Assembly (NCBI RefSeq): GCF_026914185.1
Contig: NC_070558.1
Coordinates: forward strand, 7,449,501 to 7,513,500
Source of the DNA: Puccinia triticina
Taxonomy: Eukaryota; Basidiomycota; Pucciniomycetes; Pucciniales; Pucciniaceae
Length of the DNA stretch: 64,000 nucleotides
Reading direction: 5' to 3'
The notes beneath the pieces are model-generated. The model was not told the DNA's origin and searched no databases. It was given only the letters and a program-made list of their open reading frames with translations. Of this stretch, positions 34,498-44,999 are shown in pieces. The number at the start of each line of letters is the position of its first letter. The first letter of the stretch is position 1. Made by a program: the position numbers and the translations under genes.

Positions 34498-34601
34498 TGT
34501 TGGAGCCCCTTTTTGGGGCTTGGCTCAGACTCACTACACACAAGCACTAGTCCTGGTGCGAGTTTAGTTTGATCCAATATTATTATCATTGTCTCAAACC
34601 A
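34498..34601 (+). repeat. 3' LTR of the copia element
   Basis: Near-identical direct copy of 28953-29056 with one base difference. It ends CAAACCA, followed by CCACAATATC. Confidence 0.85.
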
Positions 34602-34625
34602 CCACAATATCTCATTTGGGTGGAG

Positions 34626-35221
34626 CTTAAGTTTGGCTGGTGGCGAAGCCACCCCTCCCGCAGGGAGGGACTTAGACCCAATGTGGGGGTCGTGGCGCGT
34701 AGGCCACCCACCAAAAAGTGGCGAAAACACACTCTTTGAATTTTACAGCCTACAGCTTTGATGCTGTCCGTCCCAGCTACAGGAACTTAGAAGCTTGTCG
34801 ATGGTGCCGATTTTTAGAGCTGATCGTCCCCTCACCCAGCCGACCAGAAGATTTTTTTGTAGATTTTTGAAGCAAGTCAAGGCAAGCCAGAAACATCCAT
34901 ATCTTACGCGGTGCTTGAGCCCGGGGGTCCGAGCACAGCCAGTTTTTGTCTGGCTTCTTCATCGTTTCTTTTTTGTTTGAACAGATCTGCTAAAATTCTG
35001 AGTCGACAGAAAGATAGCCGGGATGCCGGAGCATCTGTTAATGCCTGGGAACTCATATGTAGCTCGCAAAACGAGCAAGCTACGGCCTGTGTAAGCTGAA
35101 CCACACTTTTCCGAGATTCTCTACGCGCCACGACCCCCACTTTAGTCCTAAGTCACTCCCTGCGGTCGGGTTCACTCTGCTCCCCACTGAGCCTAGCAGG
35201 GGAGGGACTTTGTTAAGTTAG
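34626..35221. mobile_element. Hairpin-TIR element, second complete copy
   Basis: The left inner arm 34657-34702 (CCCGCAGGGAGGGACTTAG, then TGTGGGGGTCGTGGCGCGTAG-like sequence) is inverted at 35121-35166. The outer parts at 34626-34656 and 35167-35221 carry further CCTCC/GGAGGGAC blocks ending in GTTAAGTTAG. The AT-balanced interior has no coding frame. Same family as the element at 7272-7998. The 3' LTR of the copia element ends only 24 bp before it. Confidence 0.65.
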
Positions 35222-35903
35222 AGCCAGACCCGCCTGCCACCACATGTATGTGCTGTTGGCAAAAGCACCTCCGCGCGCCAAGCCTTCCTGTTGCCCTTGA
35301 TGCGATGAGTGTCACGAGAGAAACACGGCTATTTGTCGGGGAAGTGGGGCGGAGGCGCCCTGCACCTAACTGGGCTAAAGGGTCCCTGCGGGACAGCGTC
35401 CCCCCTCCAACAGAGGCACTTGGTTTTAAGTTAGGACCTGCACCGGGTCGGGTGCTATAACAAATACAGCGTGGCTTGGGCCGGATTCTTCTTCTCTTTC
35501 TTTGGTCGCCAGGGTGCATTTGTTCCGATCCGGCGTTGGGCGAGACGTTGCCGGACCTGTGTGTTTCCGAATGCGCTCGTCCCCCTTGTGTGTGGGTGTT
35601 TCGTCATTAGATTCATCTCAATATACTGGCGCTGCTTTGTGGCACCTGTTCCCTCGATACGATATGGATATCAATCATCGCTACGGGAGCCACAAGGGGC
35701 TGGGATGAAAAACGCTGCTGATAATTTGACTCGGGCGATATATATTTATAACCATCCACGGTTCCGTGGGTCGGCGAGCCAGTTTCATCCCCGTACATAG
35801 TTACATCCAAACGTTTCCTCTCCTTCACTTTTGATATCGAGAAAGCAGATTGACATCTCCTTCAGGCCAACTCTAGCGCAACTCAAGCAGATCTAATCTC
35901 CAG
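35222..35903 (+). promoter_or_regulatory. 5' flank of secreted-protein gene with TATA-like box
   Basis: A TATATATTTATA sequence lies at about 35739-35750, roughly 155 bp before the ATG at 35904. GC-rich DNA from 35250 to 35620 has short frames only. No other gene is supported. Confidence 0.4.
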
Positions 35904-36949
35904 ATGTCCATCCTCTTCTCACTTTTCATCGTTGCCAACCTTGCCTGCTTCCCGTCCGTCGCCGGCCAAACAGGCGCCACAACTGCCGGTCCATCAGCCT
36001 CCCTCACCACCGCACTTCCTGGCGGCAGCAACACACTGACCACCAGCAATGCGCTGAGTTCCACGAACACACTGGCTACCACCAACACAGGCACCTCCAC
36101 CGCCAACCTCGGTACCGCCAATAATGCACTTGGTACCGCCACCAATGCACTTGGCACCACCACCACCCAGAGTACCGGATCATCTGGCAACGGCTCACCT
36201 GGCGGCACCAAGCAGCCGGACACCGGGTCCTACTACTCCTGCTCTCAAGCATTCGCGCCGCTGGATGAGGATCAGACGCTGCTTTTCGACCGGCCAGGTA
36301 ACTTCACTTCTTGCCAATTGCGCAGATAGCCCTGCAGTGTCCTCAGAGATTGAAACATATCATTACTTTCCAGTTCCCGAGGCTGCGGCCTACTGCAAAA
36401 GCCAAGACAGCGAAGACCATCTCGCGTGTGCCCTACGCTCCTGCATCGGATTCACCAGTACGCGCTTCCATCGAAAGGTTCGCGTTGGTTTTGCCATCGA
36501 CTGACCGGTTTGATTTTCCTTTTTTTTTCCTTTTTGTCATCAGCTTGCAGTACATGCTCTATTGTCACCAGCTCCGCTGATGACCCCCAGGTCACCACAG
36601 ACGCCAAGGTGATACCTACCGGCCAGGACTGCGAAATAGCGTATCACAGGAGTCCAAAAGCAGGAGAGCCATCGCGTAAGGCCGTCTTCTACCTTCCTCG
36701 AACATGCGCTGTCTGCTGATACAATTTACTCGTCCTTCCCGCTTGATAGTCTGTCTGACTGCTGCACTCAACGTCTTGCAATGCAAAGGCAACTGTGACA
36801 AAGCTACTTGTGAGTCCTGCCATCACCAATCAAAGTCGGGAGAACAGGGAGCGTCGGCCGCTCATCAGTTATCTTTGCCCTCTGTAGCTTGCGGAACCTG
36901 CTTCAAAGTCACCGAGACATCGGACCAAACCAAGAGCGCTGCGTCCTAG
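35904..36949 (+). CDS. Predicted secreted Thr/Ser/Asn-rich protein with CxxC motifs, 5 exons
   Basis: Exons 35904-36297, 36374-36457, 36544-36675, 36750-36809 and 36888-36949 join in phase to 243 aa. A clear signal peptide (MSILFSLFIVANLACF, cleavage near Ala20) is followed by a low-complexity Thr/Ser/Asn/Gly linker of about 80 residues. The linker repeats NALGT-type units (NNALGTATNALGTTTT), likely O-glycosylated. The C-terminal half carries about ten cysteines (YYSCSQAF, AYCKSQ, LACALRSCIGF, TCSTC, QDCEIAY, CLTAALNVLQC, NCDK, SCGTCFK), suggesting a disulfide-stabilised extracellular domain. Two CxxC segments (TCSTC and SCGTC) each open an exon, which hints at internal duplication. No family is recognised. 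Candidate effector or cell-wall protein by inference. Introns are 74-86 nt. Confidence 0.8.
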
Positions 36950-37545
36950 CACCATGCGTGCAGATTTATCTTGTATGAACAGCCAGCTTTCTGACAGACA
37001 AATACCCACCACATAATGTACTTTCTCGAACAAAAAAACACTACTTTCGTTTTGAATGGGCGCGTTTGGGGGCGCCGCTGCATCTGCCACTCCACCCTGC
37101 TTCCCGAACCAGATCAGGCCCAAGACTGATTCTGTTGCTTTTCCAAGCTTTGTAAATACCCAATTGTATATTCCTGCATTCCTCCAGTTGACGTGCCCAT
37201 ACTATGTACTCCTACTCATGAACACTTCGAGGACCGATCAAAAGACCTAGCGATACTCTGCATGGCCATGTATCTGGAAGAGAAGCCCACTGCAAGCGCA
37301 TGGCAAAGCTCTAATGGGAAGCGAAGTGGCGTGAGGGCCGGGGAATGGGCACCAAAGCTCACACAAAGACGTTCTTCGTGTGGCTGGCAAGGGGAAGGCG
37401 GCTGGGTCCAGTCACCAGGAACGCTAATCAGGATCGTGAATAGATCCGTGTTTCCACTGGCGGGCGCCAACCATCATCGGCCAGGTCTTGGCCCTGGGTC
37501 GCCCCAAAATGGTTGCTCACACATGCCGCTGTGTAAATCGGATCA
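36950..37545. other. Intergenic, 3' flank of the secreted-protein gene
   Basis: No exon supported. The frames present at 37193-37831 overlap the following repeat element and show no known motif. Confidence 0.4.
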
Positions 37546-38123
37546 TGGGGCTCAAAATTGCATAAGATTGTTTTGCATAACAGCATGCACTGCGGTTTTG
37601 GCAGGGAAATCTTACCTTCAGTTTATACACGTTGAACAAAATTTTCTTTGCACTCTTATTGTCTTTTCCAAGAAGTGGACAGAATCAAAAAAAACAATGT
37701 TTTTGAAAATCCTTTTCAAATCCCATATCTTCCATATATACTCTGAGTTTTCAATTGACATGTGTCAGATATGGCCCAAGGCTAAATTTAAACCCAGAGC
37801 CATCATCTTTGAGAAAACGGTCTTGGAGTAGGCTTCATGAAACACAAAGGTCGTATTTGAAACTGGAGCTGCTCATTGACCCTCCCAACCGCTTCACGTG
37901 GTGATAGACCGCTGCCCTCTGCCCATGCGGAGGGGCCAACTGAGCACCAGACCATTACACAACCTGCAAGGGAAATTAAGAGGGCTGTGTGATACTCCAG
38001 CCAGAAGTTGATCTAGAAATTCAAAATAAACCCTGACACCAAAACAAAACAGAAAATCGAAAAGGTTCAACCTTCTTGGAAAAGACAATATGTAACCAAT
38101 TGCATATGCAATTTTGAACACCA
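37546..38123. repeat. Diverged relative of the 18.9-kb foldback MITE
   Basis: The left end GGGGCTCAAAATTGCATAAG and right end TTGCATATGCAATTTTGAAC correspond to the termini of the 157-bp foldback element. The left arm continues with a GTTTTGGCAGGGAAATCT stretch like that copy's GGCTGGGAGATGTC. About 400 bp of extra interior sequence is present. No clean TA duplication is visible. Confidence 0.5.
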
Positions 38124-38774
38124 CAGATAATTTCGTGTGATTCTGTTCATTATCCATCTGATACTTATTGTCTTTTGCATAATTCTTGGACAATTTTCCA
38201 GAATTCCTGGTTTCATTAACTGTGATCAATGTCATATTTTCCATATCCTCAAGTCAAGCTTGGAGGTGTGTGGTACCAGATTTCAGATAGACATCCTGGC
38301 TTCTTGACACATATGAGCTTGTGAGTTGTCTTTGTGTTTGTTTGTTTTCCAATGTCTCCATGCACATGCATGTGAGCTGTTTTCCACTTTGCCAATGTCA
38401 CCTTCATGTATGCGCGCACATGATGGTGACAGATCACTGGAGGGGCCTTTCACAGCTCCATTACAAGTGAAAACTGGTCAGAAAGCTGTTGAAGCACCCG
38501 CAATTCACATTTACGTTGTGTGAAACCCCTTGCACATAGATAAATTGATCAACATAAATTCAGCATAAATGATTAATAATTGGGCATTGAGTAACTATCA
38601 TTTCATTATAGGCTGTAATTGAGTTATCCTTAATCTTACAGTTCTATAGACATTGCATGATGTCCTGTGATACTTCCTCACAAATGATAACAGACTTCCC
38701 ATTGACTTCTGAATAATGTATTAATCATTTCCTAATACACATCTGACTGAAATCAGACCCAGAACAACATAAAA
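38124..38774. other. Intergenic, no gene recognised
   Basis: AT-rich DNA with short unconvincing frames on both strands. Confidence 0.35.
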
Positions 38775-38821
38775 TTACAGTCAGGCACTCTCTGGAGAGT
38801 GCGTCAAAGTCTCCCCTGGTG
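38775..38821. repeat. Isolated right end of the CACTA-like family
   Basis: ATTACAGTCAGGCACTCTC, a near-palindrome with GGAGAGTGC, then CTCCCCTGGTG. This is the same order as the right terminus at 18163-18204, with several substitutions. No matching left end is seen upstream. Confidence 0.6.
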
Positions 38822-38994
38822 TACACACTTATGTTTTCTGAATACATATGTATGGGCTAGTATTCTTCTAGTATCTTGATTTCCAATATCACTGATCAGC
38901 AAGCAAAAAAATCATTTCACTTTTTTGCATCATCTACCCTGAAAACAAAGCACTAAAAATAAAACAGAAAATGATACACATTGCAAAAAAGGAA

Positions 38995-39145
38995 ATCAAC
39001 CCTCTTGATGACCAATCTGTCTGGTCACTGATAGGACACAACCTGCTCCATGACTAGCTTGTACCGGTCATCAAGAGGTTATCCAAAGTAATCAGCCCTC
39101 TCAATGACCGGTCTGACCGGTCATTGAGAGGGGTTGAGTTCTCTT
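38995..39145. repeat. Short GGTCAT/ATGACC palindromic array
   Basis: Three to four units in which CTCTTGATGACC or TCTCAATGACC faces GGTCATCAAGAGG or GGTCATTGAGAGG across TGTC/GTACC spacers. Sequence and unit design match the 61.0-kb array. It lies about 180 bp from the isolated CACTA-like end at 38775-38821. Confidence 0.65.
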
Positions 39146-39627
39146 GATGACTGGTACAAACTGGTGGTGGGGGTTGTTGGTGCAGGCAGGCAAGCACCAC
39201 CCAAAAAAAGAAGGCAATGAGTGCACATTGCCATGCTGAAATATATATATAACAACAGTTGTAAACAGAGCAAATCCTTCTGAAACTTTTGTTGCATATT
39301 TTTCTTATATATTCTCAACTTGGAACCTAAAAAGATCATATATGCTTTTTTCTACCTTCTACCTTGAAGAATCCCAAAGGTGTGCAGTTTCTAATAAGAT
39401 ATGTAATTATTTATGGACTTGAATGAAAACTCACTTGAATTAGGATTCTGGCTCCCAGGAGGTTGCTTACACTGCCTTGGCCCATCTAAAATTTTGAATG
39501 TGGGTCTTGAAGATTCTTGTGAGTCAGAACTCCAATCCCCCTCTTGGAAGGGAAGTTGGAATAGAGTTCTAACTCTCTTTTTCCCTTTTTTTTTCTTTTC
39601 AGTCATGCTAGATGCACACCAGATTTT

Positions 39628-40070
39628 TCCTACGTGCGCGCCAAGAAGCCGTACAAAGGTGTGTATGCCATTGGGTTTTGGCGTGCAGGGAAAACTACGC
39701 CAAGACACCCCGGCGAGCTGGTAAAATTCCTGCTCGCCAAGAGAAATATATATCTTTTTGTGAGATGAATTTGTACCAGCTCTCCGGGAGAAATACATAC
39801 CTCCCGGCGAGGTGAATTTGTAAACCAGCTTGCCAAGGGTATTCTTCCTGGTGAGCTGGTCAAAGCCCAGCTCGCCAAGAGGGATGTATTCTTCTTGGCG
39901 AGATGGTACAAATCCATCTTGCCAAGTGTTTTGTATTCCTCTTGGCAAGCCAGTCAAATGCCAAGTATGCAGGCGTACGGGACTGAGGACCGGGTTTCTT
40001 GGCGTATGTGTCCCTGCCTGCCAAACATGATGGTGTACGCACTTTTCTACGCCCTTTATGGTGTGCGCAT
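39628..40070. repeat. Inverted-repeat element with internal GCTGGCGAGC-type palindromes
   Basis: Outer arms with TGCGCGCCAAGAAG / TTCTTGGCGTA and GGTGTGTATGCC / GGTGTGCGCA words face each other. Between them are four or five tandem palindromic blocks such as CCAGCTCGCCAAGAGG with CTTGGCGAG. Long frames on both strands through this region are repeat artefacts. Confidence 0.6.
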
Positions 40071-40114
40071 AGTAAAAACTTGAATGTGAGTGCAACATCC
40101 AATGAACAGATGTT

Positions 40115-40210
40115 GTACTTCCAACAAATGGGTGTACAACCTCCGTTTGATGGGGGTACAACTTTCATCTGATGGGGGTACAACCTCCATTTGATGGAGG
40201 TCCAAATGCA
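40115..40210. repeat. Short tandem repeat, GGGGGTACAACCTCC units
   Basis: About four copies of a 22-25 bp unit (GTACAACCTCCATTTGATGG) in tandem. Confidence 0.6.
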
Positions 40211-40344
40211 GGTCATACCTCTTTTTGAATCAAAATGGAGTTTGAACTTCATCAGCAAGGCCAAATCAAGGCCGAGTGAATTTGGACAATTGTCCAAAGT
40301 CGCTTTTAGCACAGAGGTGCACCTAGGCTAGAACTGGTACCCAG

Positions 40345-41240
40345 CCGTTTTAGGGTTGCCCTGTGACCCGAACCCAGTGCAAACGTATCTAAGCCCTCGT
40401 CCCCAAGGCGGCCGGGGGGCACCCATTGGGAGAGATGCATAGCATTGAGATCTCTCCCGCAGGGAGAGGAATTATGAATTATCAGGCATTTTGGCCTGAG
40501 AGAATCTGGATGTTTTGGTGGTGGTCAATGTAATCACCACCTCCAGACCACAGTTTTTGACAAGTTCATGCTTTGCCTCAACGAATGGAAGCTTGTATTT
40601 TTCTGAATCCAACTGTCTCTTCAGAATTTTGGCATTCCATCACCCTTGTCCCCAAAAAATATTCAAAGTTTGAGATACTTGGCGGCTTACTGGCAAGGGA
40701 GGTGTGTTTTTAATTAAAATATAATTTAGATGGGAGATAAAACTGTAAAAGTTGGACAAGTCTTCAAGAAATCACTAATTTCCAAAAAAGATAGAAAATA
40801 AATGAAAACACTTGGGGGGTGGCTACCTATGTAGGATTGTAGCCAAGATGCTGGCGCTCAGCTGGGATAGAACATGGATGGGAGAAAATGGAAACCTGAT
40901 TTTATAATCAAAGAGAAAGAATTCCCATGCTTCATTTTGAGATTCTCTCATGCAAGAATCTCAGTGTTAGTCGTAAGCCCCACTTGCACCTACGGCTTGG
41001 CAGTGCCGCGGGCTTTGTTATGCTCAAACCCAGCGGGAATGGATTGCAGGGGATCGAGGAAGGAACCAAAAAGCTCCCCCCTGTCCATGGAGGCGGCTAA
41101 GCGAGTGGTGCCTGGGTGATTGGGCAAGAAGCTCTGTGTCATGCGCAGGCTTTGTTACACCTCACAGCCGGGGTCCATATATGACCCCCTCTCCAACAGA
41201 GGAGAAGTTGCAAACTCTCCGTCGCAGACTTCTCCCCCCC
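40345..41240. repeat. Degenerate member of the hairpin-TIR family
   Basis: GC-rich block at 40380-40470 (GGGAGAGATG...TCTCTCCCGCAGGGAGAGG), followed by GGCCTGAGAGAATCTGG at 40492. An inverted counterpart follows at 40935-41000 (GAGATTCTCTCATGC, then GTCGTAAGCCCCACTTG). Ends are not resolved, and no gene lies inside. Confidence 0.45.
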
Positions 41241-41674
41241 ATCTGATCACCAATGCCACTTGCTTCAGATTTGCAAACATTTTCAGATTTCAGAAATATA
41301 TACTCTTCATATTCAGACTCTTAGTTTAGTCTCATCGGGCATTTTTTTTTTTAAATTCATAAGTCCTGCCATCAAGAAAATTACAAAAATCATCATAGTT
41401 CTCCATAGGTTTCTGAACAATATCCTCTCTCCTCGCGTGTACAAGGGCCTTGATCCCCAGAATCTGTGATAGTTTATCAAAGCTATAGTCACCAGACGGT
41501 CAGTCACAAGGCACGAGATCTCTAAACAAGACACATCATTCTAATATTTTTATGTTATAGTCATCAGGAGTTCCGCCCCAAGACAACATCACTCATACCA
41601 TCAAAAGGCTTTATAGCCCCAAGGTGTCATTATTTGGGAAGTTGTTTGATAAGTCACCAGATTGTCAGTCACAA
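41241..41674. other. Intergenic, no gene recognised
   Basis: AT-rich DNA with short frames only; nothing else seen. Confidence 0.35.
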
Positions 41675-42477
41675 GGGGCCGGCTTTATGCACTCCAAATA
41701 TTTACTACATGCACTCCAAAAAAGGAGTGAACTTGTGTCTACTCCAATAAATGTTGGAGTGAACAAAGCTTCACTCCAAAAGTGGGTTAAATTGTAGTGT
41801 TCAGAAGTTCACTCCAATATATACTTGGAGTGAACCTTTGTTCACTCCAATATATACTTGGAGTGAACCTTTGTTCACTCCAATATATACTTGGAGTGAA
41901 CCTTTGTTCACTCCAAAAGTGGGCTCAATTGGAGTGTTCAGAAGTTCACTCCAATATTTATTGGAGTGAAAACTCATGCACTCCAAAAAAAATGGACTAT
42001 AAAATTAGGCACTCAAACTGTGGAGTGGAGTTCAACCCACTCCATTTTTTTTGGAGTGTGGACCACTGGGCACTCCAAAAAAGTGTGGCCAGTGATTCCC
42101 AGCAACATTGTAACTGCTGTGCTGCACTAAAAAAGTCATTTAGAGCAGCGCAGAGGTCACATTGCTACGTCCCAGAGGCATGCAGTGGAAGATGTTGCAA
42201 AAACACTGCAATAACCACTATGTGCAGCAATTGACCGCTACCCACGTAGGGCAATTAGCAATAGTGCAGCAGGAGTGGAAAACCGCTGCGCTATTGCAAA
42301 ATCAGCGGATAGCAGAATTTTCATGTGTGTTAACCCTTTTTTAACATAATTTAAACCACTTTTGTTCTTGTTTTTCAAACCGCTGCGCTACCTCTTAAAT
42401 GAAGCAGTTCAGCGCTACTTGCCCACTTTTTTAGTGCGCTACAAATCATCATTTTTTTCAAGGAAAACAAAAAGCGG

Positions 42478-42530
42478 TTAGTCCAGTGGTTACAACGTTG
42501 TTCCCATTGAAAAAGAGCAGATAAATAGGC
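42478..42530 (+). other. tRNA-like A-box sequence (possible SINE remnant)
   Basis: GCGGTTAGTCCAGTGGTTAC resembles a pol III A box (TRGYNNARNNGG). No B box or foldable tRNA follows, so this is at most a decayed tRNA-derived fragment. Confidence 0.25.
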
Positions 42531-42682
42531 TCAGACTCACTGGAATCTTTGGGACCTAGTCTTAAGGGGAGGAATGTGAGTGTGGTGGAAGTTTGTCTGT
42601 AGGGGGGAGGCAGAGTCTCCAAGGGTCACAGCATGACTTGTTTGATCTGGAGGAGTAGCTTGGAGTGCATGCATGTAATTAA

Positions 42683-42832
42683 GGCCCCGTTTGGAGCCGA
42701 TATAATCTGGGCAATATATGAGTTTTTTTGCCTGACATCCTATGTGACATCTGATCAGGTCCGCCAAAACTTGATCAGATGTCACAAAATTCCAGATTAT
42801 ATCACGCAATTATATCGGCTCCAAACGGAGCC
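42683..42832. mobile_element. Nested MITE, GGCCCCGTTTGG family, TAA target duplication
   Basis: GGCCCCGTTTGGAGCCGATA at the left, inverted at the right (ending CTCCAAACGGAGCC). TAA flanks both sides (42680-42682, 42833-42835). The element is inserted within the CACTCC-palindrome element. Terminus and 3-bp duplication resemble PIF/Harbinger MITEs. Confidence 0.75.
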
Positions 42833-43156
42833 TAAAATAGGTGTGCACTCCAGTATTTATTGGAGTGTACAGTAGTACACTCCAATCTTGAAACAGACCA
42901 AGTTTCAAGATTGGAGTGCACAAGTTTCCACTCCAATAAATATTGAAGTGAACTTCTTAAAACTCCAATTTAGCCCACTTGTGGAGTGAACAAACGTTCA
43001 CTCCCAATATATATTGGAGTGAACTTCTGAACACTCCAATTTAGCCCACTTTTGGAGTGAAACTTTGTTCACTCCAATATTTATTGGAGTAGACACAAGT
43101 TCACTCCCTTTTTGGAGTGCATCTAGTAAATATTTGGAGTGCATAAAGCTGGCCCC

Positions 43157-43649
43157 TTATAAAAAAGTGCCCACCAAAAGTTGAAATTCTCTCAGGCCGC
43201 GGGGTAGACATAGCGCGTAAGTCCCTCCTTCGGAGGTCGCTTCGCTCCCCCGAGGAGGGAAATTAGCTAAGTTAGGGAAAATCCCTGGATGGAAAATCCA
43301 TGACCCGACTCAGACTGCCATTCTTTTTTGAAACTGCTGTAAGTTCGGTGCATACGTCCGCTGGAATGTTGCACAGGCCAGTGGGATACAGAAGACCAGG
43401 GGGGGTACAAATTGTGTCACCCCCATTTTGATCTTTCAAATCTGATTTTGTATTCGAAACTAAATGTTTCATCCTAGACTTCGGGTTGGGGATGGCCGTT
43501 CCCACTGCCCTCAGAAGCGGAAATAGCCTGTCCGGCGCGAGCATAAGTAGCGTTTCTCTTACCACCTCCTCATATTTATCCTACGGTACTACCTGAAATT
43601 GATCACTCCATTCGCGGGAATTATTTGCTACGTTCTACGACTATCCAAT
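43157..43649. other. Hairpin-TIR end and 5' flank of the next secreted-protein gene
   Basis: 43205-43276 is another end of the AAGTCCCTCC family (GTAAGTCCCTCCTTCGGAGG, then CCCGAGGAGGG and TTAGCTAAGTTAGG). The remaining 370 bp contain no exon and probably hold the promoter of the gene starting at 43650. Confidence 0.5.
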
Positions 43650-44999
43650 ATGACACGTCTATGCCTTCTGTTCCTAGCTTTATTGTCATATCGAGATGTC
43701 ATTGCACCAAACACGGAAATCTTCAAGGCTCCAATTAACCCAGGTTTGCACTCGCAATCTTAAACTATCCAAGTACCTCATGGCTCATTGATTAACATGT
43801 TGACTATCGTGACTCCAGGCAGAGAAACTTTATCCGAAGGTCGTAATTCCAAGGTAAGTCGCCATGGTATGCCCAAAAGAAGTCTCGTGTAAAATGATTG
43901 TTGATGTTGTTGCATGAGTGAAGTTCGCCGTTGGTCGGGGCCCATCATCTGATGTCAAGACATCTGTTTTGAATTCCAATTGGTCAGAGGGAGGTCCTAG
44001 GAAAAATATCGTGCCACTCGAACTAGATGATTTCGCAAGTAAAGGGTTACAGCATCCCGAATTTCCAGGTGCCCATTTGGACGAGTATATGCAAACTACC
44101 GCTCCTAAGGTAATAACTATCAGCCGCCCCAATAAGATTGCTTGTCCCCACAACTCGGTGCCTGCCTACAGTTATCATCATGGCCAACGCGGGGTCACCA
44201 CCGTTTGGATGTATGAAGGGTTCGTTCCTATCGACTCCGAGGCCTATCTGGATTACACAAAACGCTTAAGGCAGCACCAGGCCTTGCATGATTATCAACC
44301 AGGTAGGAGCTGTTCCGTAAATTTTCTTGCCCGGCAAGCATCGAAAGAAAATTGAATCCACCCGCTTTCATCAAAATATATCCAATCAATGCACAGCGAA
44401 AAAAGATGGAATAACACTCCCGTCAAAGGAAGAATTCAATAACTATGTCAGTAAGATTTCTCTTCAAATCTGACCATTCAGTCAACCTGATCCCATCTAA
44501 TATGTATCCTTTTTTACAGGTCCATAAAGTAGCACAAGGGTTGGTCAACCCGGAAGCAGAGCAGGTCAACATGGTACATAAAGAAGCACAAGGTCTGGTC
44601 AAGCCGCAGGCAGAGCAGGTCAACATTGCTGAGCAAAAAACACCACTCGCGGGAAATAAAGCCTCCGAACATCATGTCAGTATAGTTTTTGTTCAAATTT
44701 GACAAGTCAAGCAATCTTAGGTTCTCATCAATCCTGTTTTTCTACAGATCTCTGCTACACAATCTTCGTCCAAGCCAAACTTTGAGCAGCAGAATAGGCA
44801 GTCGACGGCTGGTCCATCACAAAGGAGAAACAATAGTCCGGGTAAAGCCACAAGAGACAGAATGAAAGCGAGGGGGCAGTTTCGTTACACAGCGCCGCAC
44901 AATATTCAATACCATGGCTATAATACCCAATATCATGGCTATAATACCCAATACCATGGCTATAATACCCAATACCATGGCTATGTGCCCAGAAATTAA
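43650..44999 (+). CDS. Predicted secreted protein with two peptide-repeat blocks, 6 exons
   Basis: Exons 43650-43743, 43819-43853, 43924-44302, 44397-44446, 44520-44675 and 44748-44999; all phases agree and give 321 aa. The start codes a signal peptide (MTRLCLLFLALLSYRDVIA). The central part of about 130 aa (exon 3, VGRGPSSDVKT...VWMYEGFVPIDSEAYL) is not recognised. Exon 5 holds two tandem copies of an 18-residue unit, VHK[V/E]AQGLV[N/K]P[E/Q]AEQVN. Exon 6 is Gln/Ser/Arg-rich and ends with four tandem YHGYNTQ units (residues about 289-319), encoded by a 21-bp DNA repeat at about 44908-44983. There is only about one cysteine in the mature protein. No enzyme motif is present. Candidate effector or extracellular matrix protein (inference). 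Intron 2 could use a nearby alternative acceptor, but the upstream AG would give an immediate stop. Confidence 0.8.

Larger units (their letters stand above)
28953..34601 (+). mobile_element. Ty1/copia LTR retrotransposon with very short LTRs
   Basis: Two direct repeats of about 104 bp, starting TGTTGGAGCCCC and ending CAAACCA, bracket gag and pol in copia order (protease, integrase, reverse transcriptase, RNase H). The two LTRs differ at one aligned base (G at 28992 versus C in the 3' copy), so the insertion is recent. A primer-binding site follows the 5' LTR, and a purine tract precedes the 3' LTR. No clear target duplication is visible: ATACC precedes the 5' LTR and CCACA follows the 3' LTR. 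Stops in pol suggest this copy cannot replicate by itself. Confidence 0.93.
41675..43156. mobile_element. 1.5-kb element with CACTCCAA..TTGGAGTG palindromic subterminal arrays
   Basis: Outer ends GGGGCCGGCTTTATGCACTC and GAGTGCATAAAGCTGGCCCC are inverted. Both subterminal regions (41690-42060 and 42840-43140) consist of repeated palindromes such as CACTCCAATATATA/TTGGAGTG, three of them nearly identical at 41815-41910. The centre carries GCGGTT / CAGCGCAG-rich sequence and a nested 150-bp MITE. No transposase frame and no clear target duplication. Confidence 0.75.

Noticed and set aside
39391..40161. 256-codon minus-strand frame
   Set aside because: It runs through palindromic blocks of an inverted-repeat element and has no recognisable domain.
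42478..42530. Possible tRNA gene
   Set aside because: Only an A-box-like word is present. There is no cloverleaf, T-arm or B box.
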